NCBI RefSeq assembly: GCF_000754815.1
Contig: NZ_KN150747.1
Location: forward strand, 1,829,908-1,893,907
Length of the DNA stretch: 64,000 nucleotides
Reading direction: 5' to 3'
Source: Yersinia ruckeri ATCC 29473
Lineage (GTDB): Bacteria; Pseudomonadota; Gammaproteobacteria; Enterobacterales; Enterobacteriaceae
Shown here: positions 12,173-20,930 of the stretch, piece after piece
How the letters are laid out: each line of letters opens with the position of its first letter
How positions within the stretch are numbered: position 1 is the stretch's first letter
Made by a program: the position numbers and the translations under genes
Notes under the pieces: generated by a model
The model's input: the letters and a program-made list of their open reading frames with translations, nothing else
Told to the model about the DNA's origin: nothing
The model's database searches: none

Positions 12173-13354
12173 ATGAAAAAATCTCAACAAAGTTACGATG
12201 TTGTCGTGGTGGGTGGCGGGATGGTGGGGGCTGCTACCGCTTTAGGTTTGGCGCAAAGCGGTTGGTCAGTGGCGTTGCTGGAACATGAGGCTCCGGTACC
12301 CTTTGATAGCCAGAGCGCGCCGGATTTACGGATTTCGGCCATTGGCTGCACTTCCGTTGGATTGCTCAAGCAACTTGGTGCATGGTCACGCGTGCAGGAA
12401 ATGCGTTATGCCCCATATCGTCGGTTGGAAACCTGGGAAATGCCTGGCTCAACGGTAGTATTCGATGCGGCATCGCTAGCGCTACCTGAATTAGGTTTTA
12501 TGGTCGAAAACCGGGTTTTGCAGTTGGCGCTATGGCAACAGATCGAAACGTGCGCAAATTTAACGCTACTGTGCCCCTCACGGCTACAAAGCATGGCGAG
12601 AGTAGATAGGTGCTGGAAACTGACTTTAGACACGCAGGAGCAGATACAGGCGCGTTTAGTCGTGGGTGCCGATGGTGCCAATTCGCAGGTTCGCCGTCTG
12701 GCCGGTATTGGCACTAGCGGTTGGCAGTATCGCCAGTCCTGTATGCTCATTTCCATCAATACGGGGGCACCGCAGCAGGATGTCACCTGGCAGCAGTTTT
12801 TCCCCTCAGGCCCGCGAGCATTTCTGCCGTTGTTTGATCATTGGGCCTCGTTGGTCTGGTACGACAGTCCGCAGCGTATTCGTCAGTTGCAGAATATGCC
12901 GCTGGAACAGCTCAATCAGGAGATTACGCGCGCCTTCCCTGATCGTTTGGGACGGGTTAACGCCGTGGCAGCGGGTTCTTTCCCATTAACCCGCCGTCAC
13001 GCTCAGCGTTATGTGCAGGCGGGGTTGGTATTATTAGGCGATGCAGCGCATACCATCAATCCACTCGCTGGGCAGGGGGTTAATCTGGGATATCGTGATG
13101 TCGATGCGTTGCTGGATGTGTTGAGTCAGGCACGCGATCTGGCTGAAGATTGGAGTAGCGAAGCGGTATTACTGCGTTACCAGCGTAAGCGCCGCAGCGA
13201 TAACCTGATGATGCAAAGCGGTATGGATTTGTTTTACAAAGCGTTTAGTAATGATTTACCGCCAGTGAAAATGATACGCAACCTAGCATTGATCGCTGCA
13301 CAACGAGCGGGAAAACTAAAGGAGCACGCGTTGAAATACGCTTTAGGATTATAG
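12173..13354 (+). CDS. ubiF: 3-demethoxyubiquinol 3-hydroxylase
   Basis: FAD-dependent monooxygenase that carries out the C6 hydroxylation in aerobic ubiquinone synthesis. The 393 residues contain the N-terminal dinucleotide-binding motif VVVGGGMVGAATALGLA, the DG motif region (VVGADGANSQVRRLAG) and the FAD motif GDAAHTINPLAGQGVNLGYRD. It sits between miaB and the tRNA cluster as in E. coli, which separates it from its paralogues UbiH and UbiI. The start ATG at 12173 fits the family. Confidence 0.95.
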   Translation: MKKSQQSYDVVVVGGGMVGAATALGLAQSGWSVALLEHEAPVPFDSQSAPDLRISAIGCTSVGLLKQLGAWSRVQEMRYAPYRRLETWEMPGSTVVFDAASLALPELGFMVENRVLQLALWQQIETCANLTLLCPSRLQSMARVDRCWKLTLDTQEQIQARLVVGADGANSQVRRLAGIGTSGWQYRQSCMLISINTGAPQQDVTWQQFFPSGPRAFLPLFDHWASLVWYDSPQRIRQLQNMPLEQLNQEITRAFPDRLGRVNAVAAGSFPLTRRHAQRYVQAGLVLLGDAAHTINPLAGQGVNLGYRDVDALLDVLSQARDLAEDWSSEAVLLRYQRKRRSDNLMMQSGMDLFYKAFSNDLPPVKMIRNLALIAAQRAGKLKEHALKYALGL

Positions 13355-13454
13355 CACTGTGCATGACAAAGCGGCTCGCATCTTGGTGAGTCGCTTATGT
13401 TGACTAGATTAGCCGCCACTTTCCCTTTCTCACGTTGAACGCTAACGTTTACAG

Positions 13455-13492
13455 AAAGCAAAAAAGCAAAAAGCCCGCCGAAGCGAGCTTTT
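13455..13492 (-). terminator. Terminator of the tRNA operon
   Basis: Minus-strand stem aagctcgc / gcgggctt closed by a TTCG tetraloop and followed by T-rich sequence (complement of 13455-13472). It lies just after the last tRNA. Confidence 0.85.
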
Positions 13493-13499
13493 CTAAATA

Positions 13500-13573
13500 T
13501 GGCTGGGGTACCAGGATTCGAACCTGGGATGCTGGAATCAGAATCCAGTGCCTTACCGCTTGGCGATACCCCA
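13500..13573 (-). tRNA. tRNA-Gln (anticodon CTG)
   Basis: Cloverleaf of 74 nt with encoded CCA; the anticodon loop TTCTGAT gives CTG, reading CAG codons. The variable loop has 4 nt (CATC), one fewer than in the two Gln-TTG genes of this cluster. Only one CTG copy is present here, where E. coli has two (glnX and glnV). Confidence 0.95.
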
Positions 13574-13578
13574 AAAGA

Positions 13579-13655
13579 TGGTGGCTACGACGGGAATCGA
13601 ACCTGTGACCCCAGCATTATGAGTGCTGTGCTCTAACCAGCTGAGCTACGTAGCC
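13579..13655 (-). tRNA. metU: tRNA-Met (elongator, anticodon CAT)
   Basis: 77-nt cloverleaf with encoded CCA and anticodon CAT. The acceptor begins GGCTACG and pairs perfectly with CGTAGCC, as in elongator tRNA-Met and unlike the mismatched initiator. Its sequence is identical to the copy at 14019-14095. Confidence 0.95.
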
Positions 13656-13687
13656 ATCTTTAAATCTTTTAAAGTTAAGAAATTGTA

Positions 13688-13762
13688 TGGCTGGGATACC
13701 AGGATTCGAACCTGGGAATGCCAGGATCAAAACCTGGTGCCTTACCGCTTGGCGATATCCCA
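13688..13762 (-). tRNA. glnW: tRNA-Gln (anticodon TTG)
   Basis: 75-nt cloverleaf with encoded CCA; the loop TTTTGAT gives anticodon TTG, reading CAA and CAG. It appears identical to the next copy upstream in the operon. Confidence 0.95.
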
Positions 13763-13821
13763 ACTGAAATACAATTCTTTTTTATCACAACCCTGCCTAA
13801 CAGTATTCCACTTCAGAGAAA

Positions 13822-13896
13822 TGGCTGGGATACCAGGATTCGAACCTGGGAATGCCAGGATCAAAACCTGGTGCCTTACCGCTTGGCGATATCCCA
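13822..13896 (-). tRNA. glnU: tRNA-Gln (anticodon TTG)
   Basis: 75-nt cloverleaf with encoded CCA and anticodon TTG, a second copy of the preceding tRNA-Gln. The spacer between the two is about 60 bp. Confidence 0.95.
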
Positions 13897-13919
13897 TCTA
13901 CTGTGACAACCGATGAAAA

Positions 13920-14004
13920 TGGTGCGGGAGGCGAGACTTGAACTCGCACACCTTGCGGCGCTAGAACCTAAATCTAGTGCGTCTACCAATTTCGCCACTC
14001 CCGC
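13920..14004 (-). tRNA. leuW: tRNA-Leu (anticodon TAG)
   Basis: 85-nt class II tRNA with a long variable arm and encoded CCA. The anticodon loop TTTAGGT gives TAG, reading CUN codons. Its place between Met and Gln genes matches E. coli leuW. Confidence 0.95.
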
Positions 14005-14018
14005 ATACATGAAAAAGA

Positions 14019-14095
14019 TGGTGGCTACGACGGGAATCGAACCTGTGACCCCAGCATTATGAGTGCTGTGCTCTAACCAGCTGAGCTACGTAGCC
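14019..14095 (-). tRNA. metT: tRNA-Met (elongator, anticodon CAT)
   Basis: 77-nt cloverleaf with CCA, first gene of the tRNA operon and identical to the copy at 13579-13655. The promoter begins about 40 bp upstream. Confidence 0.95.
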
Positions 14096-14135
14096 ATCTT
14101 TTTTCTGCACAACCTTCATCGGCGTTGCGGGGCGC

Positions 14136-14164
14136 ATTATGCGTATATGACCGATTTGCGTCAA
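14136..14164 (-). promoter_or_regulatory. Sigma-70 promoter of the tRNA operon
   Basis: Minus-strand -35 TTGACG (14164-14159), 17-bp spacer, -10 CATAAT (14141-14136). A GC-rich discriminator (GCGCCCCGC) follows, which is typical of stringently controlled stable-RNA promoters. The upstream rest of the interval up to asnB holds the asnB terminator. Confidence 0.85.
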
Positions 14165-14338
14165 CTAGTTTTTTACCGAAAAAGCGCTGAAAGGGTTCGT
14201 TTGTTTGGCTTGTGAACAGTCCGGCGATAAATTAGCCAATTATGTGGATTCGCTGTTGAATTTTACGACAAAATAAAAGGTTATAACCAATACGTCTATT
14301 GACTTGAAAGGGAAACCGACGATGGGTGTTTCTGATAA

Positions 14339-14370
14339 TAAAGCAGGGCGGCCCGAAGGTAGCCCTGATT
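14339..14370 (-). terminator. Probable terminator of asnB
   Basis: Stem CAGGGC / GCCCTG (14363-14368 with 14345-14350) on the minus strand, followed by CTTTATTATC. It lies about 50 bp after the asnB stop. The T-run is weak. Confidence 0.55.
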
Positions 14371-14420
14371 AAGCTTATTTACCGCGCTCATTTCCCTTTA
14401 ATGGCGAGGGAAACAACGGA

Positions 14421-16085
14421 TTATTTGTAGGCATCCTGATGAACGCCAACGGCGCGACCTGAAGGGTCATCCATATTCTTAAATGACTCATCCCATTCAA
14501 TGGCTTTCGCTGAAGAACAAGCCACCGATGGGCCGCCCGGCACACATTCTGCGGCGCTTGGCAGCGGGAATAACTCTTCAAAGATCGTCCGATACAAATA
14601 GCCTTCTTTCGAGTTTGGCGTGTTGTAAGGGAAGCGGAAGTGGGCTGTTTCCAACTGCTGGTCGGTGATTTGTTCTGCCGCCATGGCTTTTAGCGAGTCA
14701 ATCCAACTGTAGCCAACGCCATCGGAGAACTGCTCTTTCTGCCGCCAGGCCACACTGTGAGGCAAATCGGCAGAGAAACATTCACGCAAAACATGTTTCT
14801 CCATTTTGCCATTACCACACATTTTATCCTGTGGATTAATGCGCATTGCCACATCGAGGAAGTTTTTGTCCAGGAAGGGAACGCGGGCTTCTACGCCCCA
14901 GGCGGACATTGCTTTGTTGGCGCGGGCACAGTCATACATATGCAATGCCAGTAACTTGCGTACGGTTTCTTCATGCAATTCTTTGGCGTTTGGTGCTTTA
15001 TGGAAATAAAGATAACCGCCGAAAACTTCATCGGAACCTTCACCAGATAACACCATTTTAATGCCCATTGCTTTGATTTTACGAGACATTAAATACATCG
15101 GTGTTGATGCGCGGATAGTGGTGACATCGTAAGTTTCAATGTGATAGATCACATCGCGAATCGCATCCAGCCCTTCCTGCACGGTGAAATGAATTTCATG
15201 GTGTACCGTACCCAAATGGTTGGCGACTTCCTGCGCGGCTTTCAGATCCGGTGAGCCGACCAGACCTACAGCGAAGGAGTGAAGTTGTGGCCACCAGGCT
15301 TCACTGCGCTCATCGTCTTCTACTCGACGGGCGGCGAATTTTTTGGTAATGGCGGAAATCACGGAAGAGTCCAGTCCACCGGATAGCAACACGCCATAAG
15401 GCACATCTGACATCAGGTGGCTTTTAACCGCTTCTTCCAGCGCGTTGGCCAGCTGATTTTTATCCGTCACATTGTCTTTTACGTTGTCGTAATCGAACCA
15501 GTCGCGTTGGTAATACTCGCGAATCTCGCCGTCTTGGCTCCATAAATAGCTGCCAGCAGGAAATTCTTTGATCGTGCGGCATACCGGCACCAACGCTTTC
15601 ATCTCCGAGGCAACAAACATATTGCCATGCTCGTCGTGACCCATGTACAGAGGAATTATCCCCATATGGTCGCGGCCGATCAGGTAAGCATTCTTCTCTG
15701 CGTCATACAGAATAAAGGCAAACATGCCTTGTAGATCGTCAAGAAAATCAGGGCCTTTCTCCTGATATAACGCCAGAATCACTTCACAGTCAGAACCGGT
15801 CTGGAATTCGAAACGATCGCCGTACTGTTGGCGCAGAATTTGATGATTATAAATTTCGCCATTGACCGCCAGAACATGGGTGCGCGCCTTGTTATATAGC
15901 GGTTGTGCACCTGCATTTACGTCAACAATCGACAGACGTTCATGAGCCAAAATAGCATTATCACCGGCATAAATCCCGGACCAATCCGGCCCGCGGTGGC
16001 GCATTAAACGCGACATTTCCAATGCGGTTTTACGTAACTCGATTGGATCGGTTTTAAGATCGAGCACCCCGAAAATAGAACACAT
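14421..16085 (-). CDS. asnB: Asparagine synthetase B (glutamine-hydrolysing)
   Basis: Makes asparagine from aspartate, ATP and glutamine. The 554 residues equal the E. coli length. Cys2 is the glutaminase nucleophile after removal of Met1 (MCSIFGVLD), followed by a class II amidotransferase domain to about residue 200. The synthetase domain carries the ATP pyrophosphatase loop SGGLDSS. The ribosome-binding site ggagat precedes the ATG. Confidence 0.97.
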   Translation of the reverse strand: MCSIFGVLDLKTDPIELRKTALEMSRLMRHRGPDWSGIYAGDNAILAHERLSIVDVNAGAQPLYNKARTHVLAVNGEIYNHQILRQQYGDRFEFQTGSDCEVILALYQEKGPDFLDDLQGMFAFILYDAEKNAYLIGRDHMGIIPLYMGHDEHGNMFVASEMKALVPVCRTIKEFPAGSYLWSQDGEIREYYQRDWFDYDNVKDNVTDKNQLANALEEAVKSHLMSDVPYGVLLSGGLDSSVISAITKKFAARRVEDDERSEAWWPQLHSFAVGLVGSPDLKAAQEVANHLGTVHHEIHFTVQEGLDAIRDVIYHIETYDVTTIRASTPMYLMSRKIKAMGIKMVLSGEGSDEVFGGYLYFHKAPNAKELHEETVRKLLALHMYDCARANKAMSAWGVEARVPFLDKNFLDVAMRINPQDKMCGNGKMEKHVLRECFSADLPHSVAWRQKEQFSDGVGYSWIDSLKAMAAEQITDQQLETAHFRFPYNTPNSKEGYLYRTIFEELFPLPSAAECVPGGPSVACSSAKAIEWDESFKNMDDPSGRAVGVHQDAYK

Positions 16086-16551
16086 AATTATCTCCCTAAC
16101 TTTTTAGCTTTTGGCGGTAATGTTGTTGAAATACTTTATCGTTGTAGGGTTGAACGACCCTATCCCGCGATTTTTCACGCTGCAGTGGTATCAGTGCCCT
16201 TACCGCAACCCGAAATCTGCAAGAATATAACGACCAGTAATAAGAAAAGTATGCAAAAAATACGCCAATTTGGAATGCGGTTGTTTTGTCGATTTAGGCG
16301 GCGTGGATTATTCACATAACAAGAAAATGCGCTAAAAAGGGGCGTTAATGCAAGAACTTTGGTGCAGCGCACCAAAAAAGGGAATCCTCGACATCTTTCG
16401 TCTGGCACTGGCGCTGGTTGCCGGACTGTAAGGCAAAAACTACAGGTTATTCAGCCAGCAAGAAGGCGGGCCGGGTAGATTTTCAGTGCGGTGCAGCGAT
16501 GGGTTTGTATCAAGGAAGCGACGTGGCGGCAATGGCCGCCAACGGAAACAG
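16086..16551. other. asnB-nagD intergenic region
   Basis: 466 bp with no gene I can support; the longest frame (77 codons, minus) shows no motif. It must hold the asnB promoter and the 3' end of the nag transcript. A small perfect hairpin (tggcggc / gccgcca, 16524-16541) lies about 10 bp after nagD and lacks a T-run. Confidence 0.5.
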
Positions 16552-17304
16552 TCATATAATATCGATATCTGCTACTGACGGGTAAACGTAGCTCGGGCGG
16601 AATGGCATGGTTTCAATATCGTCCAGGGTGGAAACGCCAGACAATACCAGAATGGTTTCCAGACCTGCCTGAAAGCCGGCCAGAATATCGGTACGCAGAT
16701 TATCGCCAATAATGACGGTACTTTCTGAATGACCCTGCATTTTATTCAGCGCTGCGCGGATAATCCACGGGCTGGGTTTGCCGACATAAAACGGTTTGCG
16801 GCCAGATATTTTTTCAATAGGCGCACATAATGCACCACAGGCTGGAGCAAAGCCTCGACCGTGGGTGTCTGGATTGGTAGCGATAAAGCGCGCACCATTA
16901 GCCACAAAGAAGGCCGCTTTGTGCATCATTTCCCAGTTGTAAGAGCGTGTTTCGCCGACAATCACAAAGTCGGGGTTGATATCGGTGATAGTAAAACCGG
17001 CTTTATACAGTTCATGAATTAATGCACCTTCACCGACAACATAGGCTTTTTTACCTTCCTGACGCCGCAGAAAATCTGCCGTGGCCATTGCCGAGGTATA
17101 AAAAGCACTTTCCGGTACCTCCAAGCCCGCTGCGGCGAAGCGGTTGGCCAAGTCTTGCGCGGTTTGCGAAGGATAGTTAGTCAGGATAACCAGCGGCATG
17201 CCTTCTTGTTGAATGCGAGCCAGAAAGGCGTCAGCACCCGGAACGGCGGTGTTGTCATGCAACAACACACCGTCAATATCACAGATAACGTTTTTAATTG
17301 TCAT
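16552..17304 (-). CDS. nagD: NagD, HAD-family nucleotide phosphatase
   Basis: HAD-superfamily phosphatase (UMP/GMP-preferring in E. coli) encoded at the end of the nag operon. The start at 17304 gives MTIKNVICDIDGVLLHD, matching the 250-residue E. coli protein; an in-frame ATG at 17313 would add three residues. Motif I is DIDGVLLHD (nucleophile Asp in residues 9-11), motif II LTNYPS and motif IV IIGDNLRTD. There is a gap of 90 bp after nagC. Confidence 0.95.
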   Translation of the reverse strand: MTIKNVICDIDGVLLHDNTAVPGADAFLARIQQEGMPLVILTNYPSQTAQDLANRFAAAGLEVPESAFYTSAMATADFLRRQEGKKAYVVGEGALIHELYKAGFTITDINPDFVIVGETRSYNWEMMHKAAFFVANGARFIATNPDTHGRGFAPACGALCAPIEKISGRKPFYVGKPSPWIIRAALNKMQGHSESTVIIGDNLRTDILAGFQAGLETILVLSGVSTLDDIETMPFRPSYVYPSVADIDII

Positions 17305-17394
17305 TGTTTTCATTACTCATTAGTACGGCAGTACGCCACTATAGCATGCGGTTATGAGGCGTGTGGATGACTCCTGCCTGCCGATAATCAACAC

Positions 17395-18615
17395 TTAGTT
17401 TTCCAGCAATCGCTGTAGCAGTACACCGTTTAGCATGGCACGTTTGGCCAAGGCGAAGGCACCGATAGCCGAGGTGTGATCTAATTGTGATGTCACCACC
17501 GGCAGGTTCTTGCGGAAATCTTTTAGGACTTGATTATTGATACAGCTTTGAATCGCTGGGAGCAGGACTTTTTCCGCTTCAATAATTTCACCGGCAATCA
17601 CCACTTTTTGTGGATTAAACAGGTTAATAACAATGGCAATGGCTTTACCGAGGTAACGACCCACGTGATCGATCACTTCATTGGCCAGCAGATCGCCACG
17701 GTTGGCGGCCTTGCAGATAGCGCTAATGCTGCAATCGTCCGGCGTCAGCTTGCTCGGATACCCCTGGCTCAGCAAATGACGTACGCGATTTTCAATGGCG
17801 GCGTTGGAGGCCACGGTTTCCAGACAACCAAAGTTACCGCAGTAGCAGCGCTCGCCCAGCGGATCGATCTGGATATGGCCAATTTCGCCGACGTTGCCGT
17901 TGCTACCGAGGAAAATTTGGCTATTGACGATAATACCGGCACCGGTTCCGCGATGCAGACGAACTAAAACCGAATCTTCACAGTCTTTGGTTGCACCAAA
18001 GTAGTGCTCTGCCAATGCCAAGCTGCGGATATCGTGGCCGACAAAACTGGTCACGTTGAATCGAGCCTGCAAATTATCCACTAGCGGCCAATTATTCACA
18101 CTGATGTGGGGCATATAGCGGACGATACCTTTGTTGGGCTCGACCAAACCGGGAAGAATAACGGCAATTGCGATCAGTTCACGCAATTTGCGTTGAAACT
18201 GTTCGATAAATTGGTTGATGATGGTAAAGAGCGCATGTTCCAGCGTTTCTTGTGTCCGTTCAGGTAGGGCGTAATGCTCTTCCCCAAGGGATTTTCCGCT
18301 CATATCGTACAGCGTGATGGTGGCATCATGACGACCAAGGCGGATGGCAATAGTGTGGAACTGGCGATTTTCAGTGACAATGGAGATCGCACGGCGACCA
18401 CCGGTGGAGGCTTGCTGATCGACTTCTTTGATCAACCCGCGCTCCAACAGTTGACGAGTAATTTTAGTGACGCTGGCGGGAGCAAGCTGGCTGTGATCGG
18501 CAATTTGAATGCGCGAAATCGGGCCTTGCTGATCAATGAGCCGATAAACGACGGCACCATTGAGTTGTTTAACAAGATCCACATTGCCAATTTGTGCCTG
18601 TCCGCCGGTGCTCAT
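17395..18615 (-). CDS. nagC: N-acetylglucosamine repressor NagC
   Basis: ROK-family transcription factor that represses nag and chitin genes and is induced by GlcNAc-6-phosphate. The 406 residues begin with a winged-helix DNA-binding domain (QGPISRIQIADHSQLAPASVTKITRQLLERGL) and continue with the ROK sugar-binding domain. The zinc motif CYCGNFGCLET and the preceding EIGH are present. It lies 22 bp after nagA. Candidate NagC boxes occur at nagB-nagE and at chiP in this window. Confidence 0.96.
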   Translation of the reverse strand: MSTGGQAQIGNVDLVKQLNGAVVYRLIDQQGPISRIQIADHSQLAPASVTKITRQLLERGLIKEVDQQASTGGRRAISIVTENRQFHTIAIRLGRHDATITLYDMSGKSLGEEHYALPERTQETLEHALFTIINQFIEQFQRKLRELIAIAVILPGLVEPNKGIVRYMPHISVNNWPLVDNLQARFNVTSFVGHDIRSLALAEHYFGATKDCEDSVLVRLHRGTGAGIIVNSQIFLGSNGNVGEIGHIQIDPLGERCYCGNFGCLETVASNAAIENRVRHLLSQGYPSKLTPDDCSISAICKAANRGDLLANEVIDHVGRYLGKAIAIVINLFNPQKVVIAGEIIEAEKVLLPAIQSCINNQVLKDFRKNLPVVTSQLDHTSAIGAFALAKRAMLNGVLLQRLLEN

Positions 18616-18637
18616 TAATATATCTACTCGCTTTTTT

Positions 18638-19777
18638 TCAAACTTCGTTGCCGTTAACGATAGTTTTTGTGATTTTATAATCGCGGGTAAAGGCAGTCAG
18701 GTTGGCTACTTTGCCGATTTCAATGCTTCCTAACTGCTTATCCACGCCAATAGCGCGGGCCGCATACAGTGTTGCCATGCGCAGTGCTTCGTCCAGAGAA
18801 ATGCCAACATGTTCGACGCTGTTCTGCACAGCTTCAATCATCGTTAGCGCAGAACCACTCAGGGTTCCGTTTTCGTCCACGCACAGTCCATCGCGATAGT
18901 ATATTGTTTTACCGGCAAAAATGAACTCTTCAATATCAGCACCTGCGGGCGCTGTCGCATCCGTCACCAATACCAGTTTGTCGCCCTTCAAACCTTTGGC
19001 GTTGCGGATACTGGCCCACGCTACGTGATGACCATCGGCAATCACTCCGGTATACACTTCCGGGGTATCGAAAATCGCGCCCATGAGGCCCGGTTCGCGC
19101 CCAGTAATATACGGCATGGCGTTGTACAGATGGGTTGCAAAACGGATACCTGCAGCAAACCCGGTACGAGCTTCCTGATAGGTCGCATTCGAGTGTCCGG
19201 CAGAAACGACGATGCCAGCATCCGCTAACTGACGGATATACTTGGCATCGACCATTTCCGGTGCCAATGTCACCTTGGTAATCACGTCCGCGTTGGCACA
19301 TAGATAGTCGATCATTGCCGCATCGGGTTGACGAATAAATGCCGGATTGTGCGTTCCCTTTTTTAACGGACTTAAATAAGGGCCTTCCAGATGCAGGCCG
19401 AGAGCCTGATGCGGGTGTTTTTTCAGATAGGCACGCATCACTTTGATGCCGTGCTTCATATAATCGTCGCTACAGGTAATTAGCGTGGGTAGGTAGCTGG
19501 TACAACCTGACTTTTCGTTGGCGCGCTGCATGATTTCCAGCGTCTCTTCAGATATGGCCTCAAGAGAGTCGTTAAATTGTACACCACCGCAACCATTTAA
19601 TTGAACATCAATAAAACCGGGGGCCAGGATGGCTCCACCCAGATCGCGCTTCTCAATCTCGGCAGGTAAATCCGCCTCGGGACAAACGCGTTCAATTAAA
19701 CCATTAGCTACGATAACCGCGTGATTATCCAGTATTTCATGGCCGGTATAAATACGACCGTGAGTTAAAGCATACAT
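18638..19777 (-). CDS. nagA: N-acetylglucosamine-6-phosphate deacetylase
   Basis: Removes the acetyl group from GlcNAc-6-P, giving glucosamine-6-P for NagB. The 379-residue amidohydrolase-fold protein shows the motifs [38 protein letters not shown] and the catalytic aspartate region LVTDATAP. Length is close to E. coli NagA (382). It starts 19 bp after nagB. Confidence 0.96.
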   Translation of the reverse strand: MYALTHGRIYTGHEILDNHAVIVANGLIERVCPEADLPAEIEKRDLGGAILAPGFIDVQLNGCGGVQFNDSLEAISEETLEIMQRANEKSGCTSYLPTLITCSDDYMKHGIKVMRAYLKKHPHQALGLHLEGPYLSPLKKGTHNPAFIRQPDAAMIDYLCANADVITKVTLAPEMVDAKYIRQLADAGIVVSAGHSNATYQEARTGFAAGIRFATHLYNAMPYITGREPGLMGAIFDTPEVYTGVIADGHHVAWASIRNAKGLKGDKLVLVTDATAPAGADIEEFIFAGKTIYYRDGLCVDENGTLSGSALTMIEAVQNSVEHVGISLDEALRMATLYAARAIGVDKQLGSIEIGKVANLTAFTRDYKITKTIVNGNEV

Positions 19778-19796
19778 CGGAGCCCCCTGAAGACAA

Positions 19797-20597
19797 TTAA
19801 AGATCTTTGACGTTTTCTGCTTCTAATTCGTTGAAGTATTTTACGGTTTTTACTTTCAATTCCATAGTGGATGCTTCGTCACACACCATAACGGCCTTCG
19901 GATGCAACTGTAGGCAGCTAATGGTCCACATATGGTTGATGTTCCCTTCAACGGCTGCTTGCAGTGCCAAGGCTTTGGCATGACCTGTCACCAGAATCAT
20001 CACTTCTTCAGCATCCAGCAAGGTTCCAACACCCACAGTCAGGGCGTATTTAGGCACCAGACTGGCATCACCACCAAAGAAGCGGGAGTTCGCGATACGG
20101 GTTTCTTGGGTCAGGGTTTTGATGCGAGTACGAGAGGCCAGTGACGACGCCGGTTCGTTAAATGCGATATGTCCGTCGTTACCCACGCCACCCATAAACA
20201 GGTTGATTTTTCCGTAGGATTTAATTTTTTCTTCGTAGCGCCGGCATTCTTCATTCACATCCGGGGCATTACCGTTCAGCAGATTAATGTTTTCTTTCGG
20301 AATGTCGACATGATTGAAAAAGTTTTGGTACATAAAGGTGTGATAACTTTCCGGATGTTCGGTTGGCAGACCAACGTATTCATCCATGTTGAATGTCACA
20401 ACGTATTTGAAGCTGACTTCACCTGCTTTATGCATGGCAATCAGATGCTTATAAGCTTCCAGCGGTGTGCCCCCAGTTGGGAGACCCAATACGAAAGGAC
20501 GTTCTGCGGTAGGTTTAAAGGCATTAATGCGGCTGACGATATGTCGTGCAGCCCATTTGCCAACTTCTACAGTAGTTTTCAGTGGGATAAGTCTCAT
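19797..20597 (-). CDS. nagB: Glucosamine-6-phosphate deaminase
   Basis: Converts glucosamine-6-P to fructose-6-P and ammonia. Starting at 20597 (MRLIPLKTT) gives 266 residues, the E. coli length; four extra codons upstream are unlikely. Recognisable elements are the phosphate loop [12 protein letters not shown], the catalytic region [10 protein letters not shown] and [23 protein letters not shown]. It is the first gene of nagBACD, divergent from nagE. Confidence 0.97.
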   Translation of the reverse strand: MRLIPLKTTVEVGKWAARHIVSRINAFKPTAERPFVLGLPTGGTPLEAYKHLIAMHKAGEVSFKYVVTFNMDEYVGLPTEHPESYHTFMYQNFFNHVDIPKENINLLNGNAPDVNEECRRYEEKIKSYGKINLFMGGVGNDGHIAFNEPASSLASRTRIKTLTQETRIANSRFFGGDASLVPKYALTVGVGTLLDAEEVMILVTGHAKALALQAAVEGNINHMWTISCLQLHPKAVMVCDEASTMELKVKTVKYFNELEAENVKDL

Positions 20598-20705
20598 CAT
20601 GCACCTCATGGCTTAGTCAATAGTGTCTATACTGTACGCGGTTTGAATCACTGTTCTAAGGGTAACTCAGATTTTGATTCTCGTTTTGGTACAATGCTGT
20701 GTTGA

Positions 20706-20725
20706 TTTTTCGGATGATAAAATAA
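20706..20725. promoter_or_regulatory. Weak candidate NagC box on the nagB side
   Basis: The stretch tttttcggatgataaaataa has the T-rich/A-rich dyad of NagC sites but a poor core. Its centre is about 95 bp (close to nine helical turns) from the better box at 20799-20821, with a CRP site between, the arrangement known in E. coli for DNA looping. Confidence 0.35.
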
Positions 20726-20770
20726 GTTTTGTGTCATAGCCAGCAAATTGGTGTTTTTTGACTGTTTTTT

Positions 20771-20786
20771 GGTGACGTTTATCACA
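20771..20786. promoter_or_regulatory. CRP site between nagB and nagE
   Basis: GGTGA-N6-TCACA: nine of ten core bases match TGTGA-N6-TCACA. Its position between the two NagC boxes fits cAMP-CRP activation of nagE and nagBACD. Confidence 0.65.
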
Positions 20787-20798
20787 AAAAAGGAGGTT

Positions 20799-20821
20799 TT
20801 AATTTGCGATACGAAATAATT
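20799..20821. promoter_or_regulatory. NagC operator upstream of nagE
   Basis: ttaatttgcgatacgaaata is nearly the same as the E. coli nagE operator as I remember it. The core is TTGCG-N3-CGAAA. The two NagC boxes before chiP share this core. Confidence 0.65.
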
Positions 20822-20930
20822 TTTTTACACTCCATAATTGAGTAATACCTGCTGTGCGTTTTTCTAAAAGGTAGTGAGCAATACCAATAAACTACTTAAA
20901 GGGTCCGATATCGGACGAATAGGGGGAAAG

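Noticed and set aside
13623-13916. Protein frames across the tRNA cluster (97 and 62 codons)
   Set aside because: They are translations of tRNA-Gln genes on the other strand.
16175-16408. 77-codon minus frame between nagD and asnB
   Set aside because: No motif, no ribosome-binding site, and it lies in the asnB promoter region.
20874-20930. Longer nagE from a GTG at 20874
   Set aside because: The added residues do not match NagE proteins, and the GTG at 20931 has a strong ribosome-binding site.
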